Assembly (NCBI RefSeq): GCF_018603885.1
Contig: NZ_JAHGAW010000007.1
Location: forward strand, 228,363 to 292,362
DNA from: Sphingobium nicotianae
GTDB taxonomy: Bacteria > Pseudomonadota > Alphaproteobacteria > Sphingomonadales > Sphingomonadaceae
Length of the DNA stretch: 64,000 nt
Direction: 5' to 3'
Shown here piece after piece: positions 1 through 12,070 of the stretch (the stretch's first letter is position 1; every line of letters starts with the position of its first letter). A model generated the notes under the pieces. That model was not told the DNA's origin, ran no database searches, and saw only the letters and a program-made list of their open reading frames with translations. A program made the position numbers and the translations under genes.

Positions 1-58
1 TAGCGACCATCAGAACAGCGAAGGATGTAAGTCCAGAAGGCCATTGCTCATACCTACC

Positions 59-126
59 CGTTCGGTTCGAGCGAAGTCGAGAACCGTTCGCGCAATCCGT
101 GTCTCGACTTCGCTCGACACGAACGG
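59..126. repeat. interspersed inverted repeat, TTCGAGCGAAGTCGAGA type
   Basis: Two imperfect copies of a unit with core TCGAGCGAAGTCGAGA face each other at about 59-84 and 98-126, the second as its reverse complement. The pair could form a hairpin at the 3' side of yqeY. Nothing in it resembles a gene. From general knowledge, this motif is a recurrent intergenic repeat in sphingomonad genomes; whether this copy acts as a terminator is inference. Confidence 0.6.
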
Positions 127-167
127 AGAGGCGGTCGAACCTCCCACGGAAGAGAGCGGACTTTACG

Positions 168-620
168 TCACCCCAGTGCCGCCTTCACTAGGCCGCTCGC
201 CTTGCTCATGTCGAGCACGGTGCCATGCTTCTCCTTGAGCGCGGCCATCACCTTGCCCATGTCCTTGAGTGAGGTGGCGCCGAGCTCGGACTTGATCGCC
301 TCGATCGCCGCGCTGGTCTCGGCCTCGCTCAGCTGCTGGGGTAGGAAGCTCTCGATCACGTCGATCTCGACCTGCTCCTGCGCGGCGAGCTCCGGGCGGC
401 CGCCGCTCTCATACATGGCGATCGATTCGCGGCGCTGCTTGACCATTTTTTGCAGCACCTCGACGACCGTCGTCTCATCGTCCGGCAACTGGGTCGCCGT
501 GCGCAGCTCGATGTCGCGATCCTTGACCTTCGCGAGGATCAGGCGAACGGCGGCCAACCGGCTTTTATCGCCTGATTTCATGGACTCGATCTGGGCAGCC
601 TTGAGCTTGTCGCGAATCAT
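168..620 (-). CDS. yqeY: GatB/YqeY domain protein
   Basis: This 150-residue protein matches the stand-alone YqeY family, which resembles the C-terminal tRNA-binding tail of the GatB subunit of the glutamyl-tRNA amidotransferase. Its exact cellular role is not established. It opens with MIRDKLKAAQIESMKSGDK and carries the family's long helical N-half and small C-terminal helical domain (ending DMSKASGLVKAALG). An upstream in-frame start would add 13 poorly conserved residues, so the ATG at 620 was chosen. It diverges from carA across about 160 bp that should hold both promoters. The family assignment is confident; the function is not. Confidence 0.9.
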   Translation of the reverse strand: MIRDKLKAAQIESMKSGDKSRLAAVRLILAKVKDRDIELRTATQLPDDETTVVEVLQKMVKQRRESIAMYESGGRPELAAQEQVEIDVIESFLPQQLSEAETSAAIEAIKSELGATSLKDMGKVMAALKEKHGTVLDMSKASGLVKAALG

Positions 621-687
621 CCCGCGTCCTTCGTTGCAGTCTGTAGGAAAGGTCCACACATAGTGCGTTCCGGAGGATTTTAATAGA

Positions 688-716
688 TTGACCGTGCAGG
701 TGCGAAATCCTAGTGA
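688..716 (+). promoter_or_regulatory. candidate promoter of carA
   Basis: TTGACC at 688-693 is followed after 17 bases by TAGTGA at 711-716, about 65 bases before the carA start. The -35 box is good and the -10 box is weak, as is common in high-GC alphaproteobacteria. No pyrimidine-type attenuator was recognised in the leader. Confidence 0.3.
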
Positions 717-780
717 CCCGGCCGTTTAGCCAGTGCACCGGCGCCGGCCAAAAATGCGAACAGCGAAGGAACAGATAGCC

Positions 781-1941
781 ATGGCGAATGCCAAATACCC
801 GACCGTGCCCAAAGGAGCGACGGGGGTATTGGTTCTCGCGGACGGCACCGTCATCTTCGGCCACGGCTTCGGAGCGGTGGGCGATGCGGTGGGCGAACTC
901 TGCTTTCACACGGCGATGACCGGCTATCAGGAAATCATGACCGACCCGAGCTTCGCCGGGCAGATCATCACCTTCACCTTCCCCCACATCGGCAATGTCG
1001 GCACCAATCTCGACGATGTCGAGGCGGACAAGCCCTGGGCCCTGGGCTGCGTCGTGCGTGAGGACGTCACCGCGCCGTCCAGCTTCCGCAATGTCGAGCC
1101 GTTCGACCAGTGGCTGAAGGAAAAGGGCCGGATCGGCATCTCCGGTGTCGACACGCGCGCGCTGACCCGCCGCATCCGCATGGCTGGCGCGCCCAATGCG
1201 GTGATCGCCCACGATCCGGCCGGCAAGTTCGATCTCAAGGCACTGCACGAGAAGGCCAAGGCCTGGCCCGGCCTGGAAGGCATGGACCTCGCCATCGAAG
1301 TCACCGGCAAGGCGCGGGAGTGGGTCGATGGCGGCTGGACGCTCGGCAAGGGCTATCATCTCTCCGCCGCCAGGGCTGACGCCCCCCATGTCGTCGCGAT
1401 CGACTATGGCGCGAAGGACAATATTTTCCGCAATCTCGTGAAAGCGGGCGCTCGCGTCACTGTCCTCCCCGCGACCGCGACCTATGAAGAGATCATGGCG
1501 CTCAAGCCCGCCGGCATATTCCTCTCAAATGGCCCCGGCGATCCCGCCGCGACCGCCGATTATGCGGTGCCGACGATCCGCAAGCTGCTCGACGCCAACA
1601 TGCCGATCTTCGGCATCTGCCTCGGTCACCAGCTCCTCGGCCTCGCCGCCGGCGGCAAGACCGTCAAGATGCACCAGGGGCATCGCGGCGCCAATCATCC
1701 GGTCAAGCGGCTGGAGGACGGCGTCGTCGAGATCACCAGCATGAACCACGGCTTCGCGCTGGACGCGGCGACCCTGCCGGCCAATGTCATCGAGACTCAT
1801 GTGAGCCTGTTCGACGGCTCCAATTGCGGCATCGCCTTCACCGACAAGCCGGTCTTCGCCGTCCAATATCACCCCGAGGCCTCGCCCGGCCCGCAGGACA
1901 GCTTCTATCTGTTCGAGAAGTTTGTGAAGGGGCTGACATGA
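781..1941 (+). CDS. carA: carbamoyl-phosphate synthase small subunit (glutaminase)
   Basis: The 386-residue protein releases ammonia from glutamine and passes it to CarB for carbamoyl phosphate, the precursor of arginine and pyrimidines. The N-terminal CPSase small domain (VLVLADGTVIFGHGFG) is followed by a class I glutamine amidotransferase domain with the nucleophile Cys280 in FGICLGHQ and the His/Glu pair in VQYHPEASPG near the C-terminus. An earlier in-frame ATG at 733 exists, but the start at 781 fits the family better. The stop overlaps the next gene's ATG, so carA heads a coupled gene string that reaches carB about 1.3 kb later. Confidence 0.97.
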   Translation: MANAKYPTVPKGATGVLVLADGTVIFGHGFGAVGDAVGELCFHTAMTGYQEIMTDPSFAGQIITFTFPHIGNVGTNLDDVEADKPWALGCVVREDVTAPSSFRNVEPFDQWLKEKGRIGISGVDTRALTRRIRMAGAPNAVIAHDPAGKFDLKALHEKAKAWPGLEGMDLAIEVTGKAREWVDGGWTLGKGYHLSAARADAPHVVAIDYGAKDNIFRNLVKAGARVTVLPATATYEEIMALKPAGIFLSNGPGDPAATADYAVPTIRKLLDANMPIFGICLGHQLLGLAAGGKTVKMHQGHRGANHPVKRLEDGVVEITSMNHGFALDAATLPANVIETHVSLFDGSNCGIAFTDKPVFAVQYHPEASPGPQDSFYLFEKFVKGLT

Positions 1942-2204
1942 TCGGTCTCGCCCTGCTCGCCGCGAGCACGACCGCCGATACGCAGCAGATCCAGCGCCAG
2001 CTCGATTTCATCGTGTCGATGTGCCGCGTCGACGACGTCGTCCACTTCGTCGCGCATGAGGGCAATGCGGTCACGATGGCGATGGTGAAACCGGGACAAT
2101 TGCCGTCCTTCAGCAAGAATACGGCGCTTCAATGTGCCTTGGCGAAGGTCAGGGCGCGCTCGGACCTGCGGCTTGTCGCGGGCGGGGAGGGCGACAGCAA
2201 ATGA
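1938..2204 (+). CDS. small protein of unknown function in the car operon
   Basis: This 88-residue protein is not recognised. Its ATG overlaps the carA stop (ATGA), and its own stop overlaps the start of the rraB-like gene in the same way, so it is almost certainly translated. The first ten residues (MIGLALLAAS) are hydrophobic but short for a signal peptide. Two cysteines (29 and 66) could form a disulfide if it is exported. The rest is mixed alpha/beta-looking without a known motif. Coupling to carA and rraB is the only functional clue. Confidence 0.7.
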   Translation: MIGLALLAASTTADTQQIQRQLDFIVSMCRVDDVVHFVAHEGNAVTMAMVKPGQLPSFSKNTALQCALAKVRARSDLRLVAGGEGDSK

Positions 2205-2569
2205 GCATCAAACTTCCCCAGGTCGATCCCGCCCGGCTCGAAGCGGAATGGGAGGCGGACAAGGACGTCCTCGCCAATCTCGCCGCCAATGGCGACAAGG
2301 CGCATATCCGCCGCCCGGTCGACGTCAGCTTCATGGGCAATGACAAGGATTTCGATCGCGTGCTGGAGATCGCCAGCCAGTTCGGCTTCGTCGAGCTCGA
2401 CCGCGAGCAGGACGAGGACGGCGCGCTCTATCTCTTCCTCGAAACCGAGCAGGCCGTCGACGAACAGTCGATCCGCGCCCTCACGCTCAAATGCCTCCAG
2501 ATCGAACTGCTCTGCGGCGTCGAATATGACGGCTGGGGCTGCGAAGCCGAGACGGGGTCGGTGCATTGA
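2201..2569 (+). CDS. rraB: ribonuclease E inhibitor RraB-like protein
   Basis: The 122-residue protein fits the RraB family, acidic proteins that in Escherichia coli bind the C-terminal scaffold of RNase E and restrain mRNA decay. Visible family features are an acidic N-terminal helix (LEAEWEADKDVLANL), the stretch VDVSFMGNDKDFDRVLEIASQFGF and a C-terminal YDGWGCE. The ATG overlaps the stop of the preceding small gene, and an upstream in-frame ATG at 2132 lies inside that gene. In this window it sits in the car gene string, not near an RNase gene, so a role in RNase E control here is inferred from family only. Confidence 0.75.
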   Translation: MSIKLPQVDPARLEAEWEADKDVLANLAANGDKAHIRRPVDVSFMGNDKDFDRVLEIASQFGFVELDREQDEDGALYLFLETEQAVDEQSIRALTLKCLQIELLCGVEYDGWGCEAETGSVH

Positions 2570-2579
2570 GGGGGTGGTG

Positions 2580-3251
2580 ATGAACTATATTTCTCAACAG
2601 AGTCTACGCGCTTACGTGATTGCGTATTTATTCGCTGCCGCTCAATCCGATAGGGCGGGTCGCGATGTTGAAGAAATTGAGAAAAGTCTAAAAAAATCCC
2701 CGGGAAATAGAAGAATTCAGCTGGCTATAGACTCTTTGATTTCCGACGAAATTGCTGAAGACATTGGGAGTGGTAACTTTTACGAGTATGCGCTCACGGC
2801 CGAAGGATATGATACCGCGGAGAAATCATATCTATCCGAGCAATCTGACGGTTTTAAGAGGACGGTTGATCTATTAGTTGAGAGACTTACTAGTTCAGAG
2901 GTTGATCGTGAGGGAGTTATTGTTTCAGAATCTTCGGTACCAGCATCCGACCGGTTTGTGGAATTGGGCCATAACACCCCGGGCTACCAAGAAACCGTCG
3001 AGGCGGTTGAAAGTGCGTTAGATTCGATTCGGCAGTCCAATTCACTTGATCCGGAAGATCGACCGTGGATTCAGAGCAATTTAACTATTGGTTTAGGGGC
3101 CCTTAAGAAAGGTGGCAGGTTGCTCGTGGAGGGACTTAGGGCTTTTACTATCGAACCTTTGAAAGCAGCACTGTCATCCGTTGGCGAAGAGAAGTTGAAG
3201 GTTGCTATTAGTCTAGCCATTTCAGCATTAAAAAAATATTTTGGATTTTGA
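2580..3251 (+). CDS. AT-rich orphan, winged-helix-like N-terminus with helical C-terminal module
   Basis: This 223-residue protein lies between rraB and carB. Two 60-base lines counted by hand are 42-43% GC, against 65% for a line just inside carB, and codon use is strikingly different, which points to recent transfer. Residues 1 to about 85 read like a winged helix: helices, then [17 protein letters not shown], a turn and hairpin, then [15 protein letters not shown]. After a linker, [17 protein letters not shown] begins a helical half ending in an amphipathic stretch ([17 protein letters not shown]). I recall this type of C-terminal half on other alphaproteobacterial proteins of unknown function. 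It ends five bases before the carB GTG. Function is unknown; a defence or regulatory role is speculation. Confidence 0.8.
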   Translation: MNYISQQSLRAYVIAYLFAAAQSDRAGRDVEEIEKSLKKSPGNRRIQLAIDSLISDEIAEDIGSGNFYEYALTAEGYDTAEKSYLSEQSDGFKRTVDLLVERLTSSEVDREGVIVSESSVPASDRFVELGHNTPGYQETVEAVESALDSIRQSNSLDPEDRPWIQSNLTIGLGALKKGGRLLVEGLRAFTIEPLKAALSSVGEEKLKVAISLAISALKKYFGF

Positions 3252-3255
3252 TTCC

Positions 3256-6594
<3,339 letters not shown>

Positions 6595-6708
6595 TCTTCA
6601 GACAGACCAGAAATCAGCTGCGAGCTGACCGGAACCGCCGGTCGGCGTGGGAGTTCGCGCTTCAGGACATGTCCGGCGCGCTTGAATTTTGTTTTTTGGG
6701 GAGTCCAG

Positions 6709-7185
6709 ATGGCGACCGTTGAGAAGATGCCGATGCTGCAAGTTGGCCATGACAAGCTGGCCGAGCAGTTGCGCGCCCTCAAAGCGGAGCGGCCCACGAT
6801 CGTGGATGCGATCGAGGAAGCGCGTGCACACGGCGATCTGTCCGAAAATGCCGAATATCATGCTGCCAAGGAGCGCCAGGGCCAGGTCGAGGCGTCGATC
6901 GCCGACATCGAGGACAAGCTTTCCCGCGCGCAGATCATCGATCCCAAGACGCTCTCGGGCGACAAGATCATCTTCGGCGCGACCGTCTCGCTGATCGACG
7001 AGGATGATCACCCTGTGCGCTATCAAATCGTCGGCCAGGCCGAGGCGGACGCCAAGCTGGGCATGATCAGCTATAATTCGCCGCTTGGCCGCGCCCTCAT
7101 CGGCCGCCAGGTCGGCGAAGAAGTCGAAGTCACGGTGCCGTCGGGCGACAAGTTCTACCTCGTCGACAAGATCGAGTTCGTCTGA
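6709..7185 (+). CDS. greA: transcription elongation factor GreA
   Basis: At 158 residues this has the standard GreA length. GreA enters the RNA polymerase secondary channel and stimulates cleavage of backtracked transcripts. The N-terminal antiparallel coiled coil carries the conserved tip [15 protein letters not shown] with the two acidic catalytic residues; the C-terminal FKBP-like domain ends with [21 protein letters not shown] ribosome binding site precedes the ATG at 6709, which excludes the longer frame from 6682. It follows carB after 114 bp containing a short GC hairpin at 6627-6643. Confidence 0.97.
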   Translation: MATVEKMPMLQVGHDKLAEQLRALKAERPTIVDAIEEARAHGDLSENAEYHAAKERQGQVEASIADIEDKLSRAQIIDPKTLSGDKIIFGATVSLIDEDDHPVRYQIVGQAEADAKLGMISYNSPLGRALIGRQVGEEVEVTVPSGDKFYLVDKIEFV

Positions 7186-7214
7186 TCCTCTCAGCGACGC
7201 GCGGAGCCTGACGC

Positions 7215-7892
7215 ATGGCCGTGACCCTGCCGCGCGGGCCCGCCACCAATATTCTGGCCGCACTGACTGCGTTGGCCTTTCTGCCCGTGCAATTGCTCGG
7301 CGAAACAGGGCGCGCGGCGATCCTGGCCGGCTTCATCCCGCAGCGGGTGACCCAGTTCGCCGCCGAGAATTTCTCGCTGGACGTACCGTGGCTGCCGTTC
7401 TGGATCACGCCGCTCAGCGCGACGCTCGTGCATGCCGGCTGGATGCATCTTGTCTTCAATCTGCTGATGCTGATCTTTTGCGGCCGCTATGTCGAGCAGC
7501 TGCTCGGGCAGGGACGCCTCGTTCTGATCTACGTCGCCGGCGCCTATGCCGCCGCGTTCGGTCAATGGGCGTGGGCCTCTATCTTCCCCGGCCAAGGGCA
7601 TGGCATGGTGCCGATGATCGGCGCGAGCGGGGCGATCTCGGCGCTGTTGGGGACCTATGCCCTCATCTACAGCCAGCGCGGCGTGCGCAGTGTCGGGCCA
7701 ATCCCGGCCTATGTCGTGCGCATCGTCTGGCTGGCGGCCGCCTGGACCGGCCTGCAACTGCTGATTGCGATAGCGGGCGGCTTTGATGCCTTCTTCGGTG
7801 GCATCGCGGTCGGCGCCCATATCGGCGGGTTCATCGCGGGATTGCTATTGGCGCGCCCCTTGCTCGCTCAGCGCTTCAAGCCGACGGCCTAG
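7215..7892 (+). CDS. rhomboid family intramembrane serine protease
   Basis: The 225-residue integral membrane protein has six or so hydrophobic segments and the rhomboid catalytic pair: Ser in GASGAISALLG and His in GAHIGGFIAG. The conserved HAGWMHLVFNLLMLI, with the luminal-side His/Asn, is also present. Rhomboids cut transmembrane helices of other membrane proteins; no substrate can be named here. It starts 29 bases after greA in the same direction and may share its transcript. All catalytic motifs are intact, so it is probably active. Confidence 0.92.
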   Translation: MAVTLPRGPATNILAALTALAFLPVQLLGETGRAAILAGFIPQRVTQFAAENFSLDVPWLPFWITPLSATLVHAGWMHLVFNLLMLIFCGRYVEQLLGQGRLVLIYVAGAYAAAFGQWAWASIFPGQGHGMVPMIGASGAISALLGTYALIYSQRGVRSVGPIPAYVVRIVWLAAAWTGLQLLIAIAGGFDAFFGGIAVGAHIGGFIAGLLLARPLLAQRFKPTA

Positions 7893-7913
7893 CGAGTCCA
7901 GATCCGGCGGGAA

Positions 7914-8150
7914 TCAGTCTGCCTGCGGGTCCCGTGCCTTGCCAGTCGGATCGAGCAGTCGGTGCAGATGGACGATGACGTAGCGCATCTCGGCATCGTC
8001 GACCGTACGCTGCGCCGCGCCGCGCCAGGCCTTTTCGGCCGTGGCGTAATCGGGATAGACGCCGACCAGATCGATGGACGAGAGATCGTCGAATTCCAGC
8101 GACTGCGGGTTCTTGACCCGCCCGCCCATGACGAGGTGCAACAAGCTCAC
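7914..8150 (-). CDS. DUF4170 domain protein
   Basis: This 78-residue soluble protein matches the small DUF4170 family of alphaproteobacteria. It contains FDDLSSIDLVGVYPDYATAEKAW and a C-terminal YVIVHLHRLLDP, suggesting a compact alpha/beta fold. It is convergent with the rhomboid gene. No function is known for the family and none is proposed. Confidence 0.75.
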   Translation of the reverse strand: MSLLHLVMGGRVKNPQSLEFDDLSSIDLVGVYPDYATAEKAWRGAAQRTVDDAEMRYVIVHLHRLLDPTGKARDPQAD

Positions 8151-8243
8151 GAATAGGCTCCTTTTCTGGCGCCACAGCCGCGCGCCGATTTTCCGGAGCG
8201 CTAGCAGCCTCTCCGGCTCGTGCCAAGACGGCCGCTGCGCGGA

Positions 8244-8735
8244 TCAACCCTTCTCGTCTGCCTCCGGCGTCGTTTCCGGCGCTGACACTTCGTTGTTCTC
8301 CGTTTTCGCGCGACGCGACAGAAGCCGGTTGCCGACCGCCGCGGCGGCCTTGCCCGCGCCGCTATGCAGCGCTGCCTTCTGTGCGTCGCCCAGGGTTGAG
8401 ATGGCGATCTGCGCCACTTCGCTCGCCGCGGCGGCCCTGATCGCCTGACCCGCCAGCTTGCCCGCGCGTCCGGCGATCAGCAGGCGCGGCATGAAGATGC
8501 CGATCACCGCGCCCGCCGCTGCGGCGGCCGCGACGGCAGCGATCGGATGTTCCTGGAACAGACGATTGGTCTCGGCTGCCGCGCGGTAGGTCTTCTCGCG
8601 TGTGTCGTCGATCACGGCTTCGCCTTTCTCGACGGTGGCGTTGATGACGCCACCCGCTGTCTTGCGCGCCTTGGCAATGCCCTTGCGGGCCGTGGCCCGT
8701 ACCACCGCCACGGGATTGCCGTCTTCCTCACTCAT
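8244..8735 (-). CDS. YqjD/ElaB-like membrane-anchored protein, last gene of a four-gene operon
   Basis: The 163-residue protein has a charged, Ala-rich helical N-half, a hydrophobic stretch (PIAAVAAAAAAGAVIGIF) around residues 67-85, and a Lys/Glu-rich tail. This resembles YqjD/ElaB-type inner-membrane proteins, some of which bind ribosomes in stationary phase. The ATG at 8735 and an adjacent GTG at 8738 are both possible behind GGAG; the ATG overlaps the upstream gene's stop by eight bases. It belongs to the operon at 8244-9972. The family label is moderate; the operon membership is strong. Confidence 0.65.
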   Translation of the reverse strand: MSEEDGNPVAVVRATARKGIAKARKTAGGVINATVEKGEAVIDDTREKTYRAAAETNRLFQEHPIAAVAAAAAAGAVIGIFMPRLLIAGRAGKLAGQAIRAAAASEVAQIAISTLGDAQKAALHSGAGKAAAAVGNRLLSRRAKTENNEVSAPETTPEADEKG

Positions 8736-9066
8736 CACTCTGTCTCCACAAGCGCCGGTTCAGCCACAGGATTTGGGCAGCGCGCAGACCATACATGCCC
8801 GTCACACGCGCGGGCCGCCAGAACAGCATCGCAAACAGGCCAGCCACCGCCGAGACGGCGATGATCGGATGGCGGCGGATCGTCTGACGCGCATCATGCC
8901 GGACTTCCTCGATATAATCGCCGGCCGCGAGCAGCGCATCCTCCTTCAGCCGCGCCGGGGACAGACGCCGTCGTGTGCTCTGCACCGAATTGATGAAGCG
9001 CAGGCGCGCCACGGTGGCTCGCTGGCGCGCTCGCACCAGCCGTTCATCCCGGTCGACGTCGCTCAC
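8728..9066 (-). CDS. small single-span membrane protein of the YqjD/holin-X operon
   Basis: The 112-residue protein starts at a GTG that overlaps the stop of the upstream gene (GTGA). A basic N-terminal helix (RARQRATVARLRF) is followed by an amphipathic helix, one membrane span (PIIAVSAVAGLFAMLFW, about residues 68-84) and a basic tail rich in Trp and Arg. This is the position and shape of YqjK-like partners of YqjD and YqjE in other proteobacteria, although sequence similarity cannot be claimed by eye. Tight coupling on both sides supports one functional unit. Confidence 0.65.
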   Translation of the reverse strand: MSDVDRDERLVRARQRATVARLRFINSVQSTRRRLSPARLKEDALLAAGDYIEEVRHDARQTIRRHPIIAVSAVAGLFAMLFWRPARVTGMYGLRAAQILWLNRRLWRQSDE

Positions 9067-9440
9067 AGCCCTTCCTCGTCGAACAGGGCGAGGAAGGCTT
9101 TTCTGGCGAACAGCGCGGAGACGACCGCCGCCGCAATACAGACGCCTGCCACGATCAGGCTTGCGACCAGCCAGCCGACATAGGGAGCAAGGGCGATGAT
9201 CGCCGACCCGGTCAGGATGACGACGCCCAGGACCAGAAAGATCAGGGCCAGCGTCGCAAACATCGCCCATTTGCGCAGGCCATCCGCAATGAGCGCGGCC
9301 TTCAGTCTGGCCCAGGCCAGCTCGGCCTCCGCCAGTTCGCGACCCGACGCGAGCAGCCGCGCGATGCTCGCCCGCACGGAGCCGTCGTCCGCCGGGGGTG
9401 GTACCGGCTTTTCGGAGAGGTCCGCGTCGGGCTCGCTCAT
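9063..9440 (-). CDS. phage holin family protein (holin-X/YqjE type)
   Basis: The 125-residue protein fits the Actinobacterial-holin-X/YqjE family: a helical N-terminus with the signature SIARLLASGRELAEAELAWARLKAALI, then two adjacent membrane spans at about residues 58-108. Despite the family name these are usually chromosomal stress-related proteins, not lysis proteins, and there are no phage genes nearby. It is second in the leftward operon, 37 bases after the Lys/Ala-rich first gene. Confidence 0.8.
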   Translation of the reverse strand: MSEPDADLSEKPVPPPADDGSVRASIARLLASGRELAEAELAWARLKAALIADGLRKWAMFATLALIFLVLGVVILTGSAIIALAPYVGWLVASLIVAGVCIAAAVVSALFARKAFLALFDEEGL

Positions 9441-9477
9441 CGATCGGATACTGACCGTTTGTCCTTCGTCGGAGAAG

Positions 9478-9972
9478 TCAGGCGTCGCTGGAGCTGCCGC
9501 GCATCATTCGCATCAGCACGAAGCCGACCACCGCCGCGGCGCCGATCGCCACGGCCGGGCTCTTGCGCACGAAGTTGCGGGCTTCCTCGGCGAGCTGATC
9601 GATGTCCTTCTCGTCGAGCGATTTGGCCGCGCCAGCAACGGTCTCGGCCGCCTTGCGCGCATAGTCGCCATATTGCGGACCGAGCTTGGAATCGACCGTC
9701 TCGGCGGTGTCGGAGATCAGCTTGGAGAGGCCGGCCAGCGCATCGCCGGTCGTGTTCTTCGCCGTGGTCGCCGCATCGCGCGCGGTGGTTTTGGCCTGCT
9801 CGGCGAACTCGCCGGCCTGCGCCTTCCAGTCCTTGCCATTGCCCTTATCATTACCACCGGCGGCCTTCGCTGCCTTGGGCGCAGCGGCCTTGGCCGTGGT
9901 CGTCTTCTTGGCGGTTGCCGCCTTGGCCGCGGGTTTACGCTTGGGCGTTGCGGCACTGCTCGTGTCAGCCAT
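9478..9972 (-). CDS. Lys/Ala-rich DUF883/YqjD-like protein, first gene of the operon
   Basis: The 164-residue protein starts at an ATG behind AAAGGA. Residues 1-45 are almost only Lys, Ala, Thr and Pro, like the tails of bacterial histone H1-like proteins. The middle is amphipathic helix with four-residue periodicity, and a C-terminal membrane anchor (SPAVAIGAAAVVGFVLM) ends in Arg-Gly-Ser residues, the layout of DUF883/YqjD proteins. It leads an operon of four small membrane proteins and lies behind a strong EcfG-type promoter match. A membrane-tethered nucleic-acid- or ribosome-binding role is inference from composition and family. Confidence 0.75.
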   Translation of the reverse strand: MADTSSAATPKRKPAAKAATAKKTTTAKAAAPKAAKAAGGNDKGNGKDWKAQAGEFAEQAKTTARDAATTAKNTTGDALAGLSKLISDTAETVDSKLGPQYGDYARKAAETVAGAAKSLDEKDIDQLAEEARNFVRKSPAVAIGAAAVVGFVLMRMMRGSSSDA

Positions 9973-10035
9973 GATGTTTCCTTTCTGGCAAAGCGTTGCC
10001 CCTCAGGGATCGATATAGCAGGGCTCCGCCTGTTT

Positions 10036-10060
10036 AACAGACCCTCATGCCGATCGTTCC
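10036..10060 (-). promoter_or_regulatory. EcfG-type general-stress promoter for the membrane-protein operon
   Basis: Read leftward, GGAAC at 10060-10056 is followed by 16 bases and then TGTT at 10039-10036. This matches the alphaproteobacterial EcfG/SigT pattern GGAAC-N16-17-nGTT. It lies 64 bases upstream of the first gene's ATG. It is the only convincing match I found in the intergenic regions of this window. Confidence 0.6.
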
Positions 10061-10078
10061 CGTCACGAGTGCACATAA

Positions 10079-11449
<1,371 letters not shown>

Positions 11450-11463
11450 CTTCGCCTGCCGAC

Positions 11464-11523
11464 GTCATCCCAGCGAAAGCTGGGATCTCATGCGCGTGAG
11501 ACCCCAGCTTTCGTTGGGGTGAC
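11464..11523. repeat. interspersed inverted repeat, GTCATCCCAGCGAAAGCTGGG type
   Basis: GTCATCCCAGCGAAAGCTGGG and its near-perfect reverse complement (CCCAGCTTTCGTTGGGGTGAC) are separated by about 18 bases, directly after eno. The same pair recurs at 56602-56682, and a related form is at 34718-34800. It could fold into a long hairpin in the eno transcript. It carries no gene. Confidence 0.8.
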
Positions 11524-11627
11524 GCAGTCGGCACGATAGGGTTCACTTTCCCGTAACTCCGACTCCTTTCGTCGCATAGGGCAATTTTGCCCTTGCATTG
11601 AAGGAGTCGCCGTGATTCCAAGAGACA

Positions 11628-11939
11628 ATGGCGCAACTGGCGAAATTGAGGCTGTTGTTCGGTTCGGCGATGATGCCGGCCATTGCGATCGTGTTGCTGC
11701 TGATCTTCATCGCTTATGCGATCATCGGGCCGAACGGCATTCTCGCCTGGGGCGACTACAGCCGCCAGCTCAAGCAGCGTCAGGCCGAGCTCAGGATGCT
11801 GCACGCGCAGCAGGCCGCGCTCGACAATCGGGTGAAGCTGCTCGATCCGCGCAGGGTGGACCCGGACCTTGCGGATCAGGAAGTCCGCAAGGAACTCGGT
11901 GTCGTGCATCCCGATGAAGTGATCGTGCCGCTGAACTAG
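11628..11939 (+). CDS. ftsB: cell division protein FtsB/DivIC family (septum formation initiator)
   Basis: The 103-residue single-span protein has a short cytoplasmic end, a membrane span (PAIAIVLLLIFIAYAII, residues 17-33), then a coiled coil (SRQLKQRQAELRMLHAQQAALDNRV) and a C-terminal VRKELGVVHPDEVIVPL typical of FtsB. FtsB bridges FtsQ and FtsL in the divisome. The best ribosome binding site (AAGGAG, 11601-11606) lies 21 bases before the ATG and is better placed for an out-of-frame GTG at 11612. The location between eno and pdhA is a familiar arrangement in alphaproteobacteria. Confidence 0.88.
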   Translation: MAQLAKLRLLFGSAMMPAIAIVLLLIFIAYAIIGPNGILAWGDYSRQLKQRQAELRMLHAQQAALDNRVKLLDPRRVDPDLADQEVRKELGVVHPDEVIVPLN

Positions 11940-12070
11940 CCTACTCAAGGTCTCCGTTCGCCGCTTACGGGCCTTAAATCGCACAGCATTTAACCTATCT
12001 GGACATTGCACTTCGACGCATGCCGCGCCTATAGCTGCACGAAATTTCCACGCGAGAAGGATCTCAAGCC

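Noticed and set aside
9063..9440. Prophage remnant because of the holin-family protein
   Set aside because: No other phage-type genes are present and the family is mostly chromosomal stress proteins.
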